Assembly: GCA_947650365.1 (NCBI GenBank)
Contig: OX393550.1
Coordinates: 69,910,978-69,974,977 of the forward strand
Length of the DNA: 64,000 nucleotides
Source: Chamaelirium japonicum
Lineage: Eukaryota; Streptophyta; Magnoliopsida; Liliales; Melanthiaceae
Reading direction: 5' to 3'
Numbering within the stretch: position 1 is the stretch's first letter; the number at the start of each line of letters is the position of its first letter. A program made the translations under genes and the position numbers. The notes under the pieces were generated by a model. It ran no database searches. It saw only the letters and a list, made by a program, of their open reading frames with translations, and was not told the DNA's origin. Of this stretch, positions 40,340 through 51,373 are shown piece by piece.

Positions 40340-40688
40340 TGTTACAGTGAACTATGAGCTATAAGAGGAGAAAATGAGCTACGATTGAAAATGCCATCCT
40401 ATAAGTTTCGGAATTTGGTGGGTGTGTTGTCTAATGTATGATGATCATCCTCACCAATTTTCAACCAATTCCAAACTTCTAGGGTCATCAAACATGCTAA
40501 GAACAATTAATGATTACTATGAACGGTCGATAAAGCTTCTACCATTGGAATTTGTTAAAAATTAGTGAGGACGATCATCTTACCCTAGACAATACATCCA
40601 CCAACTTTCAACAAATTCTAAAACTTACAGGGTAACATTTTCGATCGTAGCTCATTTTCTCTTGTAGCTCATAGCTCACAGTAACATC

Positions 40689-40734
<46 letters not shown>

Positions 40735-43700
40735 GAGGATATTATGGAAGTACGAAACTCGTTGCTTAAGCAAGTTGGAAAGCAATGGAAACCAATCTTA
40801 AACAAGTTGGCAACCAATCCTTTTGTTTGCGGAAGCCTAATGCTTAAGCAAGTTGAAAAACAATTTTATTTGGAAGAAATTATTAAATGACAGTTTTATA
40901 TGTGCTCAAGTTAGGCCCGACCAACCGACCAAATTGACTAAATCTAGGCAACCTGATGAACTTCCATGGTCCAAACATAGGCAAACCCTTTAACGGGTTC
41001 CTTGGGCAACTCGGTCAATTCAGGCAAAGGTGATGCAACTTGGTCCAAATATATCAGACCTCCAAACCCGTCCAACTCGACCATATCCACCCCTAGTATG
41101 TAATTTTCCAAAAGGTATTTGGTAGAAAATACGGTATCATGGTAAACATATGGTATATAGTTTGAAACATGGTATGCAATATGGTACCTTGTTAAACATA
41201 CGGTACCTAGTTTGGGTAATGGTATGGCATGTGGTATATTGGTAGAAATATGGCATCTAGTTTGATTATATGGTATCTTAGTAAAAATATGGTATCTATT
41301 ATTAAATGTGGTATTTAGTTTAGCAAATGGTACCTAATATGAATATGGTATCTAGTTTGGAAACTGCTATCTAGATTTTGGTATAAATATGGCATCTAGT
41401 TTCAAAAATGCTATTTGGTATAAAATATTGTATCATGGTACACATATGGTATATCATATTAACTATTCTATTTTTGCAAAACTGGGGTATCTTGATAACA
41501 ATATGTTATATAGTTTGGATAATGGTATCTTGTATTAAATGTGATATTTAGTAAACTTATGGATTATAATATTCAATGTGGTATTTAGTTTGGAAAATGG
41601 TACTTAAGATGAATATGGTATCTAGTTTGGAAACTGGTATCTAGTTTTTGGTTTAAATATGGTATCTAGTTTCATAAATGCTATTTGGTATAAAATATGG
41701 CATAATGGTAAACATATGGTATCTAGTATTAAATATGCTATCGTAGCAAAAATATGGTATCTAGTTTGAATATGGTATATTGGTAGATATATGGTATCTA
41801 GTTTGGAAATTTGGTATGAAATGTGGTATATTGGTAGATCTAGTTTGAAATATGGTATATAGTATTAACTGTGGTATTGAGTTAGAAAAATGGTACATAA
41901 TATGAATATGATATCTAGTATTAACCGACCGAAACCGATCATCGGGGTTCTGACTGAAACCGAAATCGAGTTCTCAAACCTTTGTGTTAAAAAGGAAATG
42001 GGTGGTTACCCAGTTTTATCGATCATTTTTTCTTCGAGATTTGAAAAGAAAAATATTCAAATGATAAAATAGATTTTGGTTTTTTTGAAACCAGTTTTTT
42101 AAATGACAAGTATATTGTTGCATGTATCTGATTTTTTGGGTAGGGGTTGGATGCTCTAGTTTGAGCGCGATCAATGAAATCCAGGGCTAACCCGCAGAGA
42201 GATGATCCATGATTGGCCAGATGGTGGTTTGACATAGTTTATCTCTATTGTGAGAGACGTCTCTTGAGGTCCACACTGCATTCCCAATGCCACATGTCGC
42301 ACTTGAGAATATTGATTGGAGAAATATTATGCCTTAAAATGTCCCTTTGGGGTGAGGAGATGTTGGTAATTTGACACCCCTACAGGGGCATATTAGTCAT
42401 TTGTAGTATAGGGGGCAGCTTCCACAAAGGAATGTTTTCTTCCTCATGGGAGAAATGTTGCTTCCACAAAAGTCCCATACAGTTCCCCGAAAGTGTTGTT
42501 TTCCCATCTATAAAAGGGCAGGCATGCAGAGGAGAAAGAAAGGCATCAGTTCTGAGCTGATCACTCTCCTCTTCCTCTTTCTCCATTCTCTCTTTCTCTG
42601 TGTTTTGCTAGTCCATCTCGGAGCCGGGATTGTGGTGTGGCGTTGTGTCGGGGTTCCTGTTTGTGGTTCGCCGGTGACCTCAAGGGATCCATTGATCCAC
42701 TCTGCTTCGCCCCGGACATTGACCGTGATCGGCCGTAAGATTCTCGCTTCTGCTATCGCCTCTCGACAATATCTGGGTTCATGATGTTGACCTATTTTTT
42801 GCCCTTGTCCCAAAGAATCTTGTGATATAGGAGGGTTGGTCAATCCTCCTTCCCTCTTACTGTACCCAAACCCCCTCTTATCTAGAGTGTTGAGTAACGT
42901 AAGAAAAGAACCTGAAAATATGTTGGAGATGAATAATAGTACGCAAGTTCAGTTGGAATTGTGACGATGGCTTTCTTTCATCATGTCAATTCATATACAA
43001 AATCTGAAATGCTTACGAATGTGGTCTTGTGGAGAAGCAAGACATTTTGGATTTTTTGATCTCTTGATATTTTGAGCTTACGAGAACCAAGCCTTGGCCT
43101 CCTTTTCGCCCATGTACGGTTTTAATGGTATCTTATGTAATCTCATAATGACCAGATGGTTTATTGCATTGGCTTTACAATCGATTATAATTGCAATGTG
43201 TTGTTAAAATCTAGGTTGATGAAAATCTTGAGATGCTATTTTGCTCAAAATATTTGAATTAAAGCACAACTTAATTCTTTATATTGCTAGCAGCAGTTGA
43301 CCGTTATATTGGGAGCACTAGATAAAGAAGTTACCATTGTCACCGTGGGAATGTCTCCCTACATTTATTAGCTTTGTCAAAACTTAATTCTATCAAAAAA
43401 AAAAAAATTCTGCAGGATATTCTCTGTTCCTCGCAGTAATTATCGACCGACTGCATCATTACATCAGAGAGCTTCGTGCGTTGCGAAAGAGCATGGAGGC
43501 CGTGATGAAACAGAACAGGTCATCGGAAGAAGGAAAATCCGGGGGTTCGGCGGAGCTAAAAGCACGGGATAAAGAGATTGCCAGTTTGAACGAGCAGATA
43601 AAGCAGCTAAACTTGGAATCGGCGACAAAGGTGAAGGAAGCAAAGGCTGCAGAAGCCGACGCCATGGCCCTGAAAAAACAATCAGAAGGGTTCCTTCTCG

Positions 43701-43798
43701 AGTACGACCGCCTGTTGGAGGACAATCAGAACCTTCGGCATCAGTTGCAGTCGATCGACTCCAGGGTGTCACATTCCGAGAGCAAGAAAACCACCTAA
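36701..43798 (+). CDS. BAP31: BAP31-like ER membrane protein, 2 exons, 221 aa
   Basis: Exons 36701-36983 and 43416-43798, joined by GT-AG in codon phase 1 (ATG-G|GA-TAT), give 666 bp. The family (B-cell receptor-associated protein 31-like) consists of ER membrane proteins; animal members help sort and export membrane proteins. Visible here: three hydrophobic segments at about 2-21, 43-63 and 95-108; a charged coiled-coil region from about 110 to 210; and a C-terminal KKTT that fits the KKxx dilysine ER-retrieval signal. Length matches plant members (about 220). The start is the first ATG of a hydrophobic N-terminus typical of the family; upstream sequence is CT-rich UTR-like. The only intron is 6.4 kb and full of repeats, yet the donor, acceptor and both exons look sound. 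Confidence 0.93.
37202..37640 (+). other. LTR-like remnant in the BAP31 intron
   Basis: Starts TGTTAGATGTAGTCTTAGTATTAGTCCCATATGG in style, followed by an AT-rich stretch and CT-rich runs, like short Copia LTRs and their leader. No partner LTR, target duplication or protein domain was found. Low-confidence fossil. Confidence 0.3.
37675..38030. repeat. Degenerate ATGGTATCTAGTTTG repeat, block 1
   Basis: About 18-20-bp units with consensus ATGGTATCTAGTTTGRAA, strongly diverged. They are grouped into longer recurring phrases (GGTATTxxGTTTGAAAATGGTACCTAATATGAATATxGTATCTAG in form). The same array appears at 38660-39060 and 41095-41930. Confidence 0.75.
38030..38320. repeat. GC-rich tandem repeat island in the BAP31 intron
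   Basis: First three copies of CCTGTCGGCACA (about 38035-38070), then two copies of a unit of about 116 bp (starts near 38079 and 38188). Each unit carries CCTTCGGCAACAAAACAGTTT and CGTGCCGATTG. It is sharply GC-rich between two AT-rich repeat blocks. No recognisable protein. Confidence 0.75.
38660..39060. repeat. Degenerate ATGGTATCTAGTTTG repeat, block 2
   Basis: Second block of the same degenerate 18-20-bp repeat as at 37675, containing the same higher-order phrase (TTAACTTTGGTATTGAG, GGTACCTAATTTGAATATGG, TTTTTGGTATAAATATGG). Confidence 0.75.
39261..40230. mobile_element. hAT-like element, 970 bp, with a second hAT-like element inside
   Basis: Ends CATAGTTGTCAAAGCG and, complemented, TATTGTTGTCAAGGCG. 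Flanked by CGTATGAT (39253-39260) and CGTATGAC (40231-40238). Subterminal regions are rich in GCCTAGGCG-type repeats. The interior is AT-rich and non-coding. A 414-bp element is inserted at 39698. Confidence 0.8.
39698..40111. mobile_element. Nested hAT-like element, 414 bp
   Basis: Perfect 12-bp inverted ends CATAGTTACCAA / TTGGTAACTATG. Perfect 8-bp target duplication CCTAAAAC at 39690-39697 and 40112-40119. Subterminal repeats are of the type AAACGGAAAAAAACG / CGTTTTATACGCG. No coding capacity. It is younger than its 39261-40230 host. Confidence 0.9.
40257..40731. mobile_element. Palindromic MITE (about 40334-40692) between TA arrays
   Basis: TA array at 40258-40299, GA run to about 40335, then an imperfect palindrome with ends GAGGAATGTTACAGTGAAC and, complemented, GAGGATGTTACTGTGAGC, then a TA array to 40731. 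Each arm contains its own inverted repeat (AATTTGGTGxGTGTxTTGTCTA...GATGATCATCCTCACC...CCAAACTTCTAGG). The core is shared with the element at 59630-60030. Confidence 0.8.
41095..41930. repeat. Degenerate ATGGTATCTAGTTTG repeat, block 3
   Basis: Longest block of the intronic repeat, about 835 bp. A phrase of about 270-330 bp recurs inside it (compare 41310-41480 with 41575-41760), so there is a higher-order unit over the 18-20-bp monomer. Confidence 0.75.
42230..42800 (+). promoter_or_regulatory. TATA-containing LTR-like unit in the BAP31 intron
   Basis: CTATAAAAG at about 42509-42517 is followed by a CT-rich leader-like stretch (42560-42600). Together with the upstream AT/GC pattern this resembles an LTR U3-R-U5. 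No terminal repeats or partner were found. It may be a solo LTR fossil or chance. Confidence 0.3.
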
Positions 43799-45340
43799 AA
43801 GACCAGTCGGGAGTTGTTCGCAGTCTACTTACATATTTTGTTTCATGTTGTGGTGTATCAGATGCGTTCGCGTCATTTGCTTAGGTTTCCCTAAGGTGTT
43901 TCAGATGGCACCAGAGTAACATTGTGTTTCGTCCTGAGGCTTACAGTCACTGTGAATGTCATGAGTATCCAAACCTCTGAAATGATTATAGTTCCATCAG
44001 AATCTCGACTTTTTCCTTCTTTTTTTGGATTTTTCGATCACAGGCCTTGCACGTTTGCGTATCTCCCGATAAATGAAAGCCCACTGGTTGTGGGGATTTC
44101 ATTTCTCAACCAAACACATCTGTGAATGCCACTCACTGGACCTCCTCCCCCATCCTCAGGGTGAAAGCATTTACCTGTAAAATTATAATGTGGGAAGATT
44201 TGTGAATCCCTGGGTACCTTGTTTTATCGAAGTACGAGAATGAATCAATTTCCTGAGAAATCTAAATCCCATGAAAAGGGCAGCCTTAATTAAAAACCCC
44301 ACTACCAACGCGCGGGACCATTGACATCCCCTTCATTATTCCTTCTCCTGATTCTCATGTCGGCGAGTCCTTGGTCTGGAAGACAAGGACTGCTTCACTA
44401 AGGTTGTCAGTATTTGGGTGCAGGCAGGTGGGAAAGAGGAAGGCGAATGTTACTTAGCTACCAACTTGGAAAAGTGGTGGAATTTAAAGTTCTCCTGCAT
44501 ATCAGGAATTCAGTTGCCTTAGCCGGTACGATGATTACCGCCATAGCTTGATATCTAGACCTCTCCTTCCCTTCGCTTCAGGGATAGTAAAATTTGTATG
44601 CCGAATCTTGTTCGGTGATTGTAAAGTCCATTTGGTTCTAGTCTCTCTGTCCATGTTGCCTCCACAACCCGAAAGACCATATGACTCTCCGAAGGGCCGC
44701 AAGTGTACAATGATTATAGAAATCCAAGATGTATGTTGATCATAGAACACATTTTGGGGTTTTCAAAGATTTTATGGATTGTTTTTGATGAAGTGTTCAA
44801 TAGCTAAAAATCAGTTTTATGAAAATTTGAGTAAGTTTGGGAAATATATGTTTTTAGTTAATCTTATATTTCTACATCTTGTTGCGGCCACAAATATTTT
44901 GATTTAATTAGTTTTCAAGCATTGCACTTTTTCTGCAAACCTAAAATTTTTTAGGAACTAGAAAATTACCTTATGTTCTTTGCGCATGGAATCAATAGCC
45001 ATTGAACCACCGAACCATATTGCTCGAGCAAAGGGGCAAAAGATAGTACAGATGGCCATAGGTATGCTTCAAAATTTTTCAAAATATTTTTATATTTGCG
45101 ACCCTCAAAACGAAATGTGGGGGATAGAAATATTGTAAAATTCCTCGAAATATTTTTATTTTTGTGATCCTCGAAACTAAATGTGTGGTATAGAAATATT
45201 CCAAAATTTATCAAAATTTTAAAAAATCTATGAAATTGTGAACCTTAACTCATAAATTCTTAAAACCTAAACTCCAAACTTTAAACCTTTAAGCAGATCG
45301 TTCAACTTCTTTGGTGTGAATTTTTTCTGAAAATTTATCC
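43799..45340. other. BAP31 3' UTR and intergenic tract
   Basis: The first few hundred bases should be BAP31 3' UTR; no canonical AATAAA is seen close by. At 45065-45215 two or three diverged direct repeats of about 70 bp occur (CAAAATATTTTTATxTTTG...CTCxAAAC). Words such as CTACATCTTGT and TTTGATTTAATTA near 44870-44910 also occur in the hAT-like element at 14991, suggesting a decayed relative. No gene. Confidence 0.45.
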
Positions 45341-45344
45341 GTTC

Positions 45345-48300
45345 AGATGTTTGTGGACCACGAGCGTCAAGACGATAGGGGGCCATAAGTATTTCATCAC
45401 CTTTATTAATGATTACTCAAGATATAGTTATATTTACTTAATGCATCGAAAGTCAGAGTCCTTTGATAAGTTCAAAGAATTTAGGGCTGAAGTAGAAAAA
45501 CAGACAAGCAAATGTACAAAAGACCTTCGATCTAATCGAGGTGACGAATACCTATCTGACGAGTTCCTTGGTTATCTGGCAAAGCATGAGATTATTTCTC
45601 AGTTAATTGATCCAGGAACCCCATAACAAAATATAGTTTCCAAAATAAGGAATCGAACATTGTTGGACATAGTTCGCAACATGATGAGTTACGCTAGTTT
45701 ACCAATAATCTTTTGGGGATATGCCTCATAGGCAACATCATATATTCTGAACCATGTTCCGTCTAAATCAGTGCCTCAAACCCCTAGAGAGTTGTGGTCA
45801 AGGTGAAAGCCAACACTACAGTATTTTAGAATATGGGGATTTTCTGCACATGTGCGAAAGGACAAAAGGGATAAAATGGAATCAAAGTCCAGAGTATGTC
45901 TGTTTATAGGGTATCCCAAGGAGACCAAAGGTGGACTATTTTATAATCTTGAGGACAAGAAGGTAATCATTTTTTCGAATGCCATCTTCTTAGAGCAGGA
46001 CTATCCTATAGACTGCAAGCCTACTAGTAAGATGGTTATGGATGAACTACTGGGTACTAGTGGAGAACACACATCTGAAAGCATAGTGGGAGCTGACATT
46101 ATAGACACTAATGCACCAGAAACTGTAGAACTTAGTCACTCTATACCACCACCTCGTTGTAGTGGAAGAAACATCAGAGCTTCTGACTGATACTATAAAG
46201 AAACCTTGCTGGTTAATCCAGTGGGTTAGGAGGATGATTCACTGAGCTATAACGAGGTAGTGGGAGTTTCTAACAGCTCTGACTGACAAAAGGCCATAAA
46301 TGCAGAAATAACACCAATGTCCCATAACACTGTCTAGACTCTTGTTACATCATCGTCCAATATTAACCAATCAAGTGTAAATGGGTGTATAAGAAGAAGA
46401 GAGGATTCGATAGTACCATTGAGACTTATAAAGCTAGATTAGTTGCCAAGGGCTATACCTAGATAGAGAGACTCGACTTTAACAAAACCTTCTCACCGGT
46501 AGCTATGATTAAGTCTATTCGGATTCTTCCATCCATTATAGCTCATTACAATTGGGAGATCTGCCAAATGGATATCAAGACATCATTCCTCAATGGTGAT
46601 TTAAAAGAAGACATATATATGATGTAGTCTCTAAGTTTTGAGTCAGAAAGTTAGGAGCATCTAGTTTGCAAGTAACAGAAGTCCATTATAGACTAAAACA
46701 AGTATCTAGAAATTGGAACATCCATTTTGATCAGACAATCCAGTCATATGGATTTACTCAAAACAAAGGATGAACCTTATGTGTACAAGAGAAGTGATAA
46801 AACTACAATGATATATTTGATACTTTACGTAGATGATATTATGCTAATTGGGAATGATGTAAGAACATTGTCAACGGTAAATGTATGGTTGTCAACACAG
46901 TTTGATATGAAAGACCTAAGTGAAGTGAGTTATGTTTTGGGGATCAAGATAACAGATTGCCAAAACATGATTCTCTCGCTAACATAGACCGCATATATTA
47001 ATAAGTTATGGCCAGATTTAACATGCGAAACTCTAAAAAGGGTTTCGTGCCAATCAGACATGGCATGAAATTGTTTAAGAATCAAGATCTTAAGATACCT
47101 GAGGAGAGAGCAAAAATGTAGAAGTTATCTTATGCTTCGACAATAGGTAGCTTAATGTATGCTATGGATTGTACAAAGTCAGATATCCGTTTCGTAGTAG
47201 GTATGATGGGTCGGTTTCAGTCGAATCTGGATCCAGCTCACTAGACAGCTATGAAATGTATACTCAAATATCTTCGTCGGACAAAAGACTATGAGTTAAT
47301 TTATGCTACACAGGAATGAATACCGATTGGATATACAGACTCTGACTTATGTCAGGCTTGGAATCTAGAAAATTGATATCAGGATTTGTGTTCATATTAG
47401 GAGGAGCAACAATTAGTTAGTAGAGTGTGAAGCAGAAATACATCGCGGTCTCTACCACAGAAGCCGAGTATATTGCAGCGTGCGAAGCAACATAAGAGGT
47501 GGTATGACTCTAGAAATTCCTTACGTACTTGGGGTGCGTACAGAGGCCCAGTTATCTATTGTGCTTTATTGCGACAATAGTGGAGGGGTATCACAGGCCA
47601 AGGAGCAAAGGTACCACCAAAAGGGGAAGCACATCGAGCACAAATTCCACTTGATACGGCAGTTTCAAAAGCATGGATGAGTAGTGGTGACATAGATTGC
47701 ATCTGTAGATAATATTGCTGATCCTTTTACCAAGGCGATACTTATTACACTACACCAATACTGTTGAAAAATGGCGGGCAATGACCGTCATTTTTAAATA
47801 TGTTATTTTTTAGTTTATCGTTTTTTACCACTAAAAAATTATGAATTGATCGTCATTTATTAAAAGACAAACTTTGCCCGTTGTTTATTTATGTAGTTTA
47901 TTCCACAAATTGGTATAGTATCAGTGCATTCGAGCGATATTTGGAAGCAATGAGAGTCAACCCATTTTGCTTCGCTAGACCAAGTGGGAGATTGTTAGAA
48001 TTTATGTGTTCTAAGCTTATAAAACTCTAGATTTTGATCTATTAATAAAAGATGGATGTTATTATATGAGATGCATATTGGTACATAACACAGTTACATG
48101 TTTTTAATAGAACAGAGAGCCATGGCTACATACTAATCTAAATCAGTTTTCAGCTATGATAAGATTGCTTGCCTCATCATGATAAGCTGTTAGAGATGAT
48201 GATGCATGAGTGTTTTCACCATGGTCATCACTTGGCACAGTGTCTGTGGTCGAACGGAACCAACACGATGGAAAAATCGGTGAGTAGACACCTGTGCACT

Positions 48301-49417
48301 AAGCCGTGTTTCTACTTAGGGTAAAACGGTCCTAAATTCTGAGGAATCACGACTAATGGGCTAACTAGTTATGTGGTGCTTTGGTGCACCAATGTGTGAG
48401 GGTTCAGTTACGTGATTCAAAACTATGGTGTACTGGGTTACCCGGCTGGCACCGCATCAGCATGCTACTCCAGCAGGCTATCCATACCCCTAGCGGGAGG
48501 TGCGTTCCTTGGTTTGACTTACGTTGTACCAAATTCAGGCCTAGTGGTCATCAGTTGGACTATTGACCTAGTTTGGTTACTCAATGGGGTTATCGGAGGT
48601 ATGACATACATGGTTAACCCGGAAGGAATCGAGTTATATGAGCACTCGAGTTTGATGATATTTTTTACCGCTTAAGTTACGTCATGGCACTAAGTAGAGG
48701 GGCATCGGGTTTATAACTACTAAGTGGAGAGCATGAGTATGCTGGAGAACATAGTAAGTCCGGAGGGATTGGAGTGCAGTCTGCGTGCCACTCTGGGTGG
48801 CTACGCTGGTTAACTCGAACTCAGATGATCGATGGTATACTTAGGTAGTGTGTCAATTGAGTTCAAGTTGGAAGCTATGAACTCTAGTCTGTGAAGGTTC
48901 TACCTTATCCATATTATATACGATCCTTGAGCCATCTCCTTGAAACACAGGACGTAGTTAGAGAATGCTAGACGTCCAAATCTACGCTTCGTGTGTGTTT
49001 CACACTAGTGCACTGTAGATGTGTAACTACATGTATGTGTGTACTAAAGGAAAACCCTAGATTAGTACAGAGACACATGTAGTTATCCTTTGCCATAAGT
49101 GGACTTCGCTACATGGGTATTATGCATCGGGATATATTGTAAGGTGACTAGTTGACTTTACTAGGAGCACCTTACGGGAACCCTGATGAATAGTGAAATC
49201 ACTAATGTGCTTCACTTATGAGTGTCTTGCTAAGTCTCGTATACAAGGGGCGACCAATTAGTGACATAGGGGCATTTTGGTCAAACCATATACCACTATG
49301 CACTAGGGTAGGGCCAACCCTATGTGTTGGAGACCAAGTCAAGGCTGACCCCTTGTTTGTAGGAGTTAGTTTCCTCCTATATAGGTGCTGGCCATAGGGA
49401 TTCAAATAGGGGGTTTT
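45345..49417 (+). mobile_element. Old, 5'-truncated Copia element with 3' LTR
   Basis: Fossil Copia on the plus strand. Integrase core near 45.35-45.63 kb (DYSRYSYIYLMHRKSESFDKF in form), reverse transcriptase near 46.3-47.0 kb (YVDDIMLIGND) and RNase H near 47.2-47.7 kb, then the polypurine tract CAAGTGGGAG at 47981-47990. The 3' LTR starts TGTTAGAATT at 47993. The gag end and 5' LTR are absent. It is broken many times and clearly much older than the element inserted in its LTR. Same general lineage as that element by protein similarity (possibly Angela/Tork type). The LTR is interrupted at 49417 and probably continues after 59252. Confidence 0.85.
47748..47920. mobile_element. CACTA-like MITE inside the old Copia 3' end
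   Basis: Begins CACTACACCAATAC and ends ATTGGTATAGTA, near-inverted to the start; interior words such as GACCGTCATT fit non-autonomous CACTA elements. It splits the end of the Copia coding region. A clean 3-bp duplication is not visible. The same insertion is present at 62878-63050 in the second copy of this Copia end. Confidence 0.5.
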
Positions 49418-51373
49418 GGTTGGAATTGGGTTCCGCTAATCAGAGTCGCAGCGGAAGCAAATGAAAAATCCGAAGATCATACGGTGTATGTTTCATTACA
49501 ATTTCACTATAAAACAATCTACATGCAAATCTACGATCTTAGCATATGTGCGGACACCCTAGAGGCATACTACGATCTACGAAAGACATGAATGCATCTA
49601 GTTAGGTGTTTAGAATCATCATACCTTTTGGATCTATGATCCGGAGATGACGAAACGATGAAGAACCGCACTTGAATCGCAAGGTAAACTGTCGGATATC
49701 ACCTTGTCCTTTGCGAATTGAAGAATCCTCGAAATCCCGTCTCTGAGTGCAAGGATTTCGAGCCGACGGAGGAATCCGTTGCGAAGACGATGGCTAGCCG
49801 CGAGATCTTCTCCTCCTCTTTCTCTCTTCTTCCTTCTCCTTCCTTCCTCTTCCTTCTCCCTTCTTCTTCCTCTCTTTTCCTTGGCCGAAACCACAAAGGA
49901 GGGGCACAGAGGGGGGTTCGGATTTTCCTGGAGGAGAGGGTGCACTTGTGACCGGCCTTCCCTCTCTCTATTCCTTTATAGGGCCGGTCTCCCATGGCTC
50001 CAAGGAGGCTTGGGCCGGCCCCTAGGTGGATAGGTATAAGGGGGAGCGGTTTTTAAGGATTCCGGGTGTCTATCGTGAAGCCTGGGCGAAAACGCTCTTC
50101 ATGAAAAGCGAAAAATTGAAAGAGAGACTGAGTGAGGTGCGCTACTCGGAATCAAATTCCGTCAGTGCCTGTGAGATCCTGGAATTATTCCGCTCAATCT
50201 AAGATCCATATTCAATGTGTTCTGAGCTATATTTCAGTATTTACCAAAATACCCCTACGGCCCGTAACACATATGAATTAGGTTATTTGGCTCCGGGCTT
50301 GCGCTCCATCGCGCTACTTCGCATCCAACGTATCCAACTAGGTCGGGGAACAATTCCTATACACAACGACAGGGTGGAACCTTCAGGGTTCGAGATCTCT
50401 AGCTCCAACCGGATCCCTGATTAACTGTTCCGGTGACACACCGAAAGTTCCGTTAATCAGCCCTAATCCGATTAACCCGCGTAGCCACCCAGAGTGCGAC
50501 GCGAGTTGAACTCTAGTGATCCTAAACTTATGTTACTCCCTCGTAACCCTGTTCTCTACTATACTCCGATAATCCTTAGTCCCTCCTATTACTGGTGCCA
50601 TGATACGACTCGGGCGGTGGGGAGAACCGTCAGATCCCGATCGATCATCTGACTAGGGTTTGATGACTTGTCATCTATAACACCACACACCTTCCGGTGC
50701 TATGCCTAGCATCCGGAACATCGTCAGTCATATTGACAACCATCAGGCCTGGGTTAACTGTGTGGACAGATTGACTCATCAAAACGCACCCATCCAACAC
50801 TGGACGTCGGATAACCTGTAGGGATTACATGTCACTCAAGCGACAGCCAGGTAATCCAACGTACCGTGGTATTGGACTATGGAAGGTCCGCACATGTTGG
50901 CACATCAAAGCACCACACAACTGGTTGGCCCAGTGAATATGGTCCCTCAGGGTTAATGACAGATTATCTATAGTAGTAAGACAGTTTATGCACCAGTGTC
51001 TGAATCACTGAGCTGTGCATCGTCTTGGTTCCTGTTCAACACGATCATCGTGCTTGGTTAGGTGAATGGGAATCACACATTCCCATGGTGGAGACTTCAC
51101 CACATCCTCTACCTGCCAACAGCTTGTTCTCGGTGAAGCGACCGGCATCACCTAAGTTGTGAACTAGTTCTAGGTCTACACAGAACTGGTCCACTGGGTC
51201 TCCCAAGCATGGATCCACCATGCGCCTTAGTGGCCTACTGTGTTCCCTAGGGTCCTTTTATTATATGAGTATTATCATATACCAGGGTAGTATTCTAATG
51301 AATGCAATAACCAAAGTCATCTTTATTAATGTTAATACAGAAATTCCACGCTAAGGACACACGAGCTACAACA
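49418..51373 (-). repeat. 3' LTR of the complete Copia
   Basis: 1956 bp, pairing with 57292-59247. On the minus strand it begins TGTTGTAGCTCG and ends in the changed terminus of AATTCCAACC type, where the partner has AATTCCAACA. The polypurine tract is at 51374-51384. Confidence 0.93.

Noticed and set aside
49634-49995. Arg/Glu-rich frames, repeated at 57.5-57.87 kb
   Set aside because: They lie inside the two LTR copies and come from a CT-rich tract; being present in both LTRs they are not host genes.
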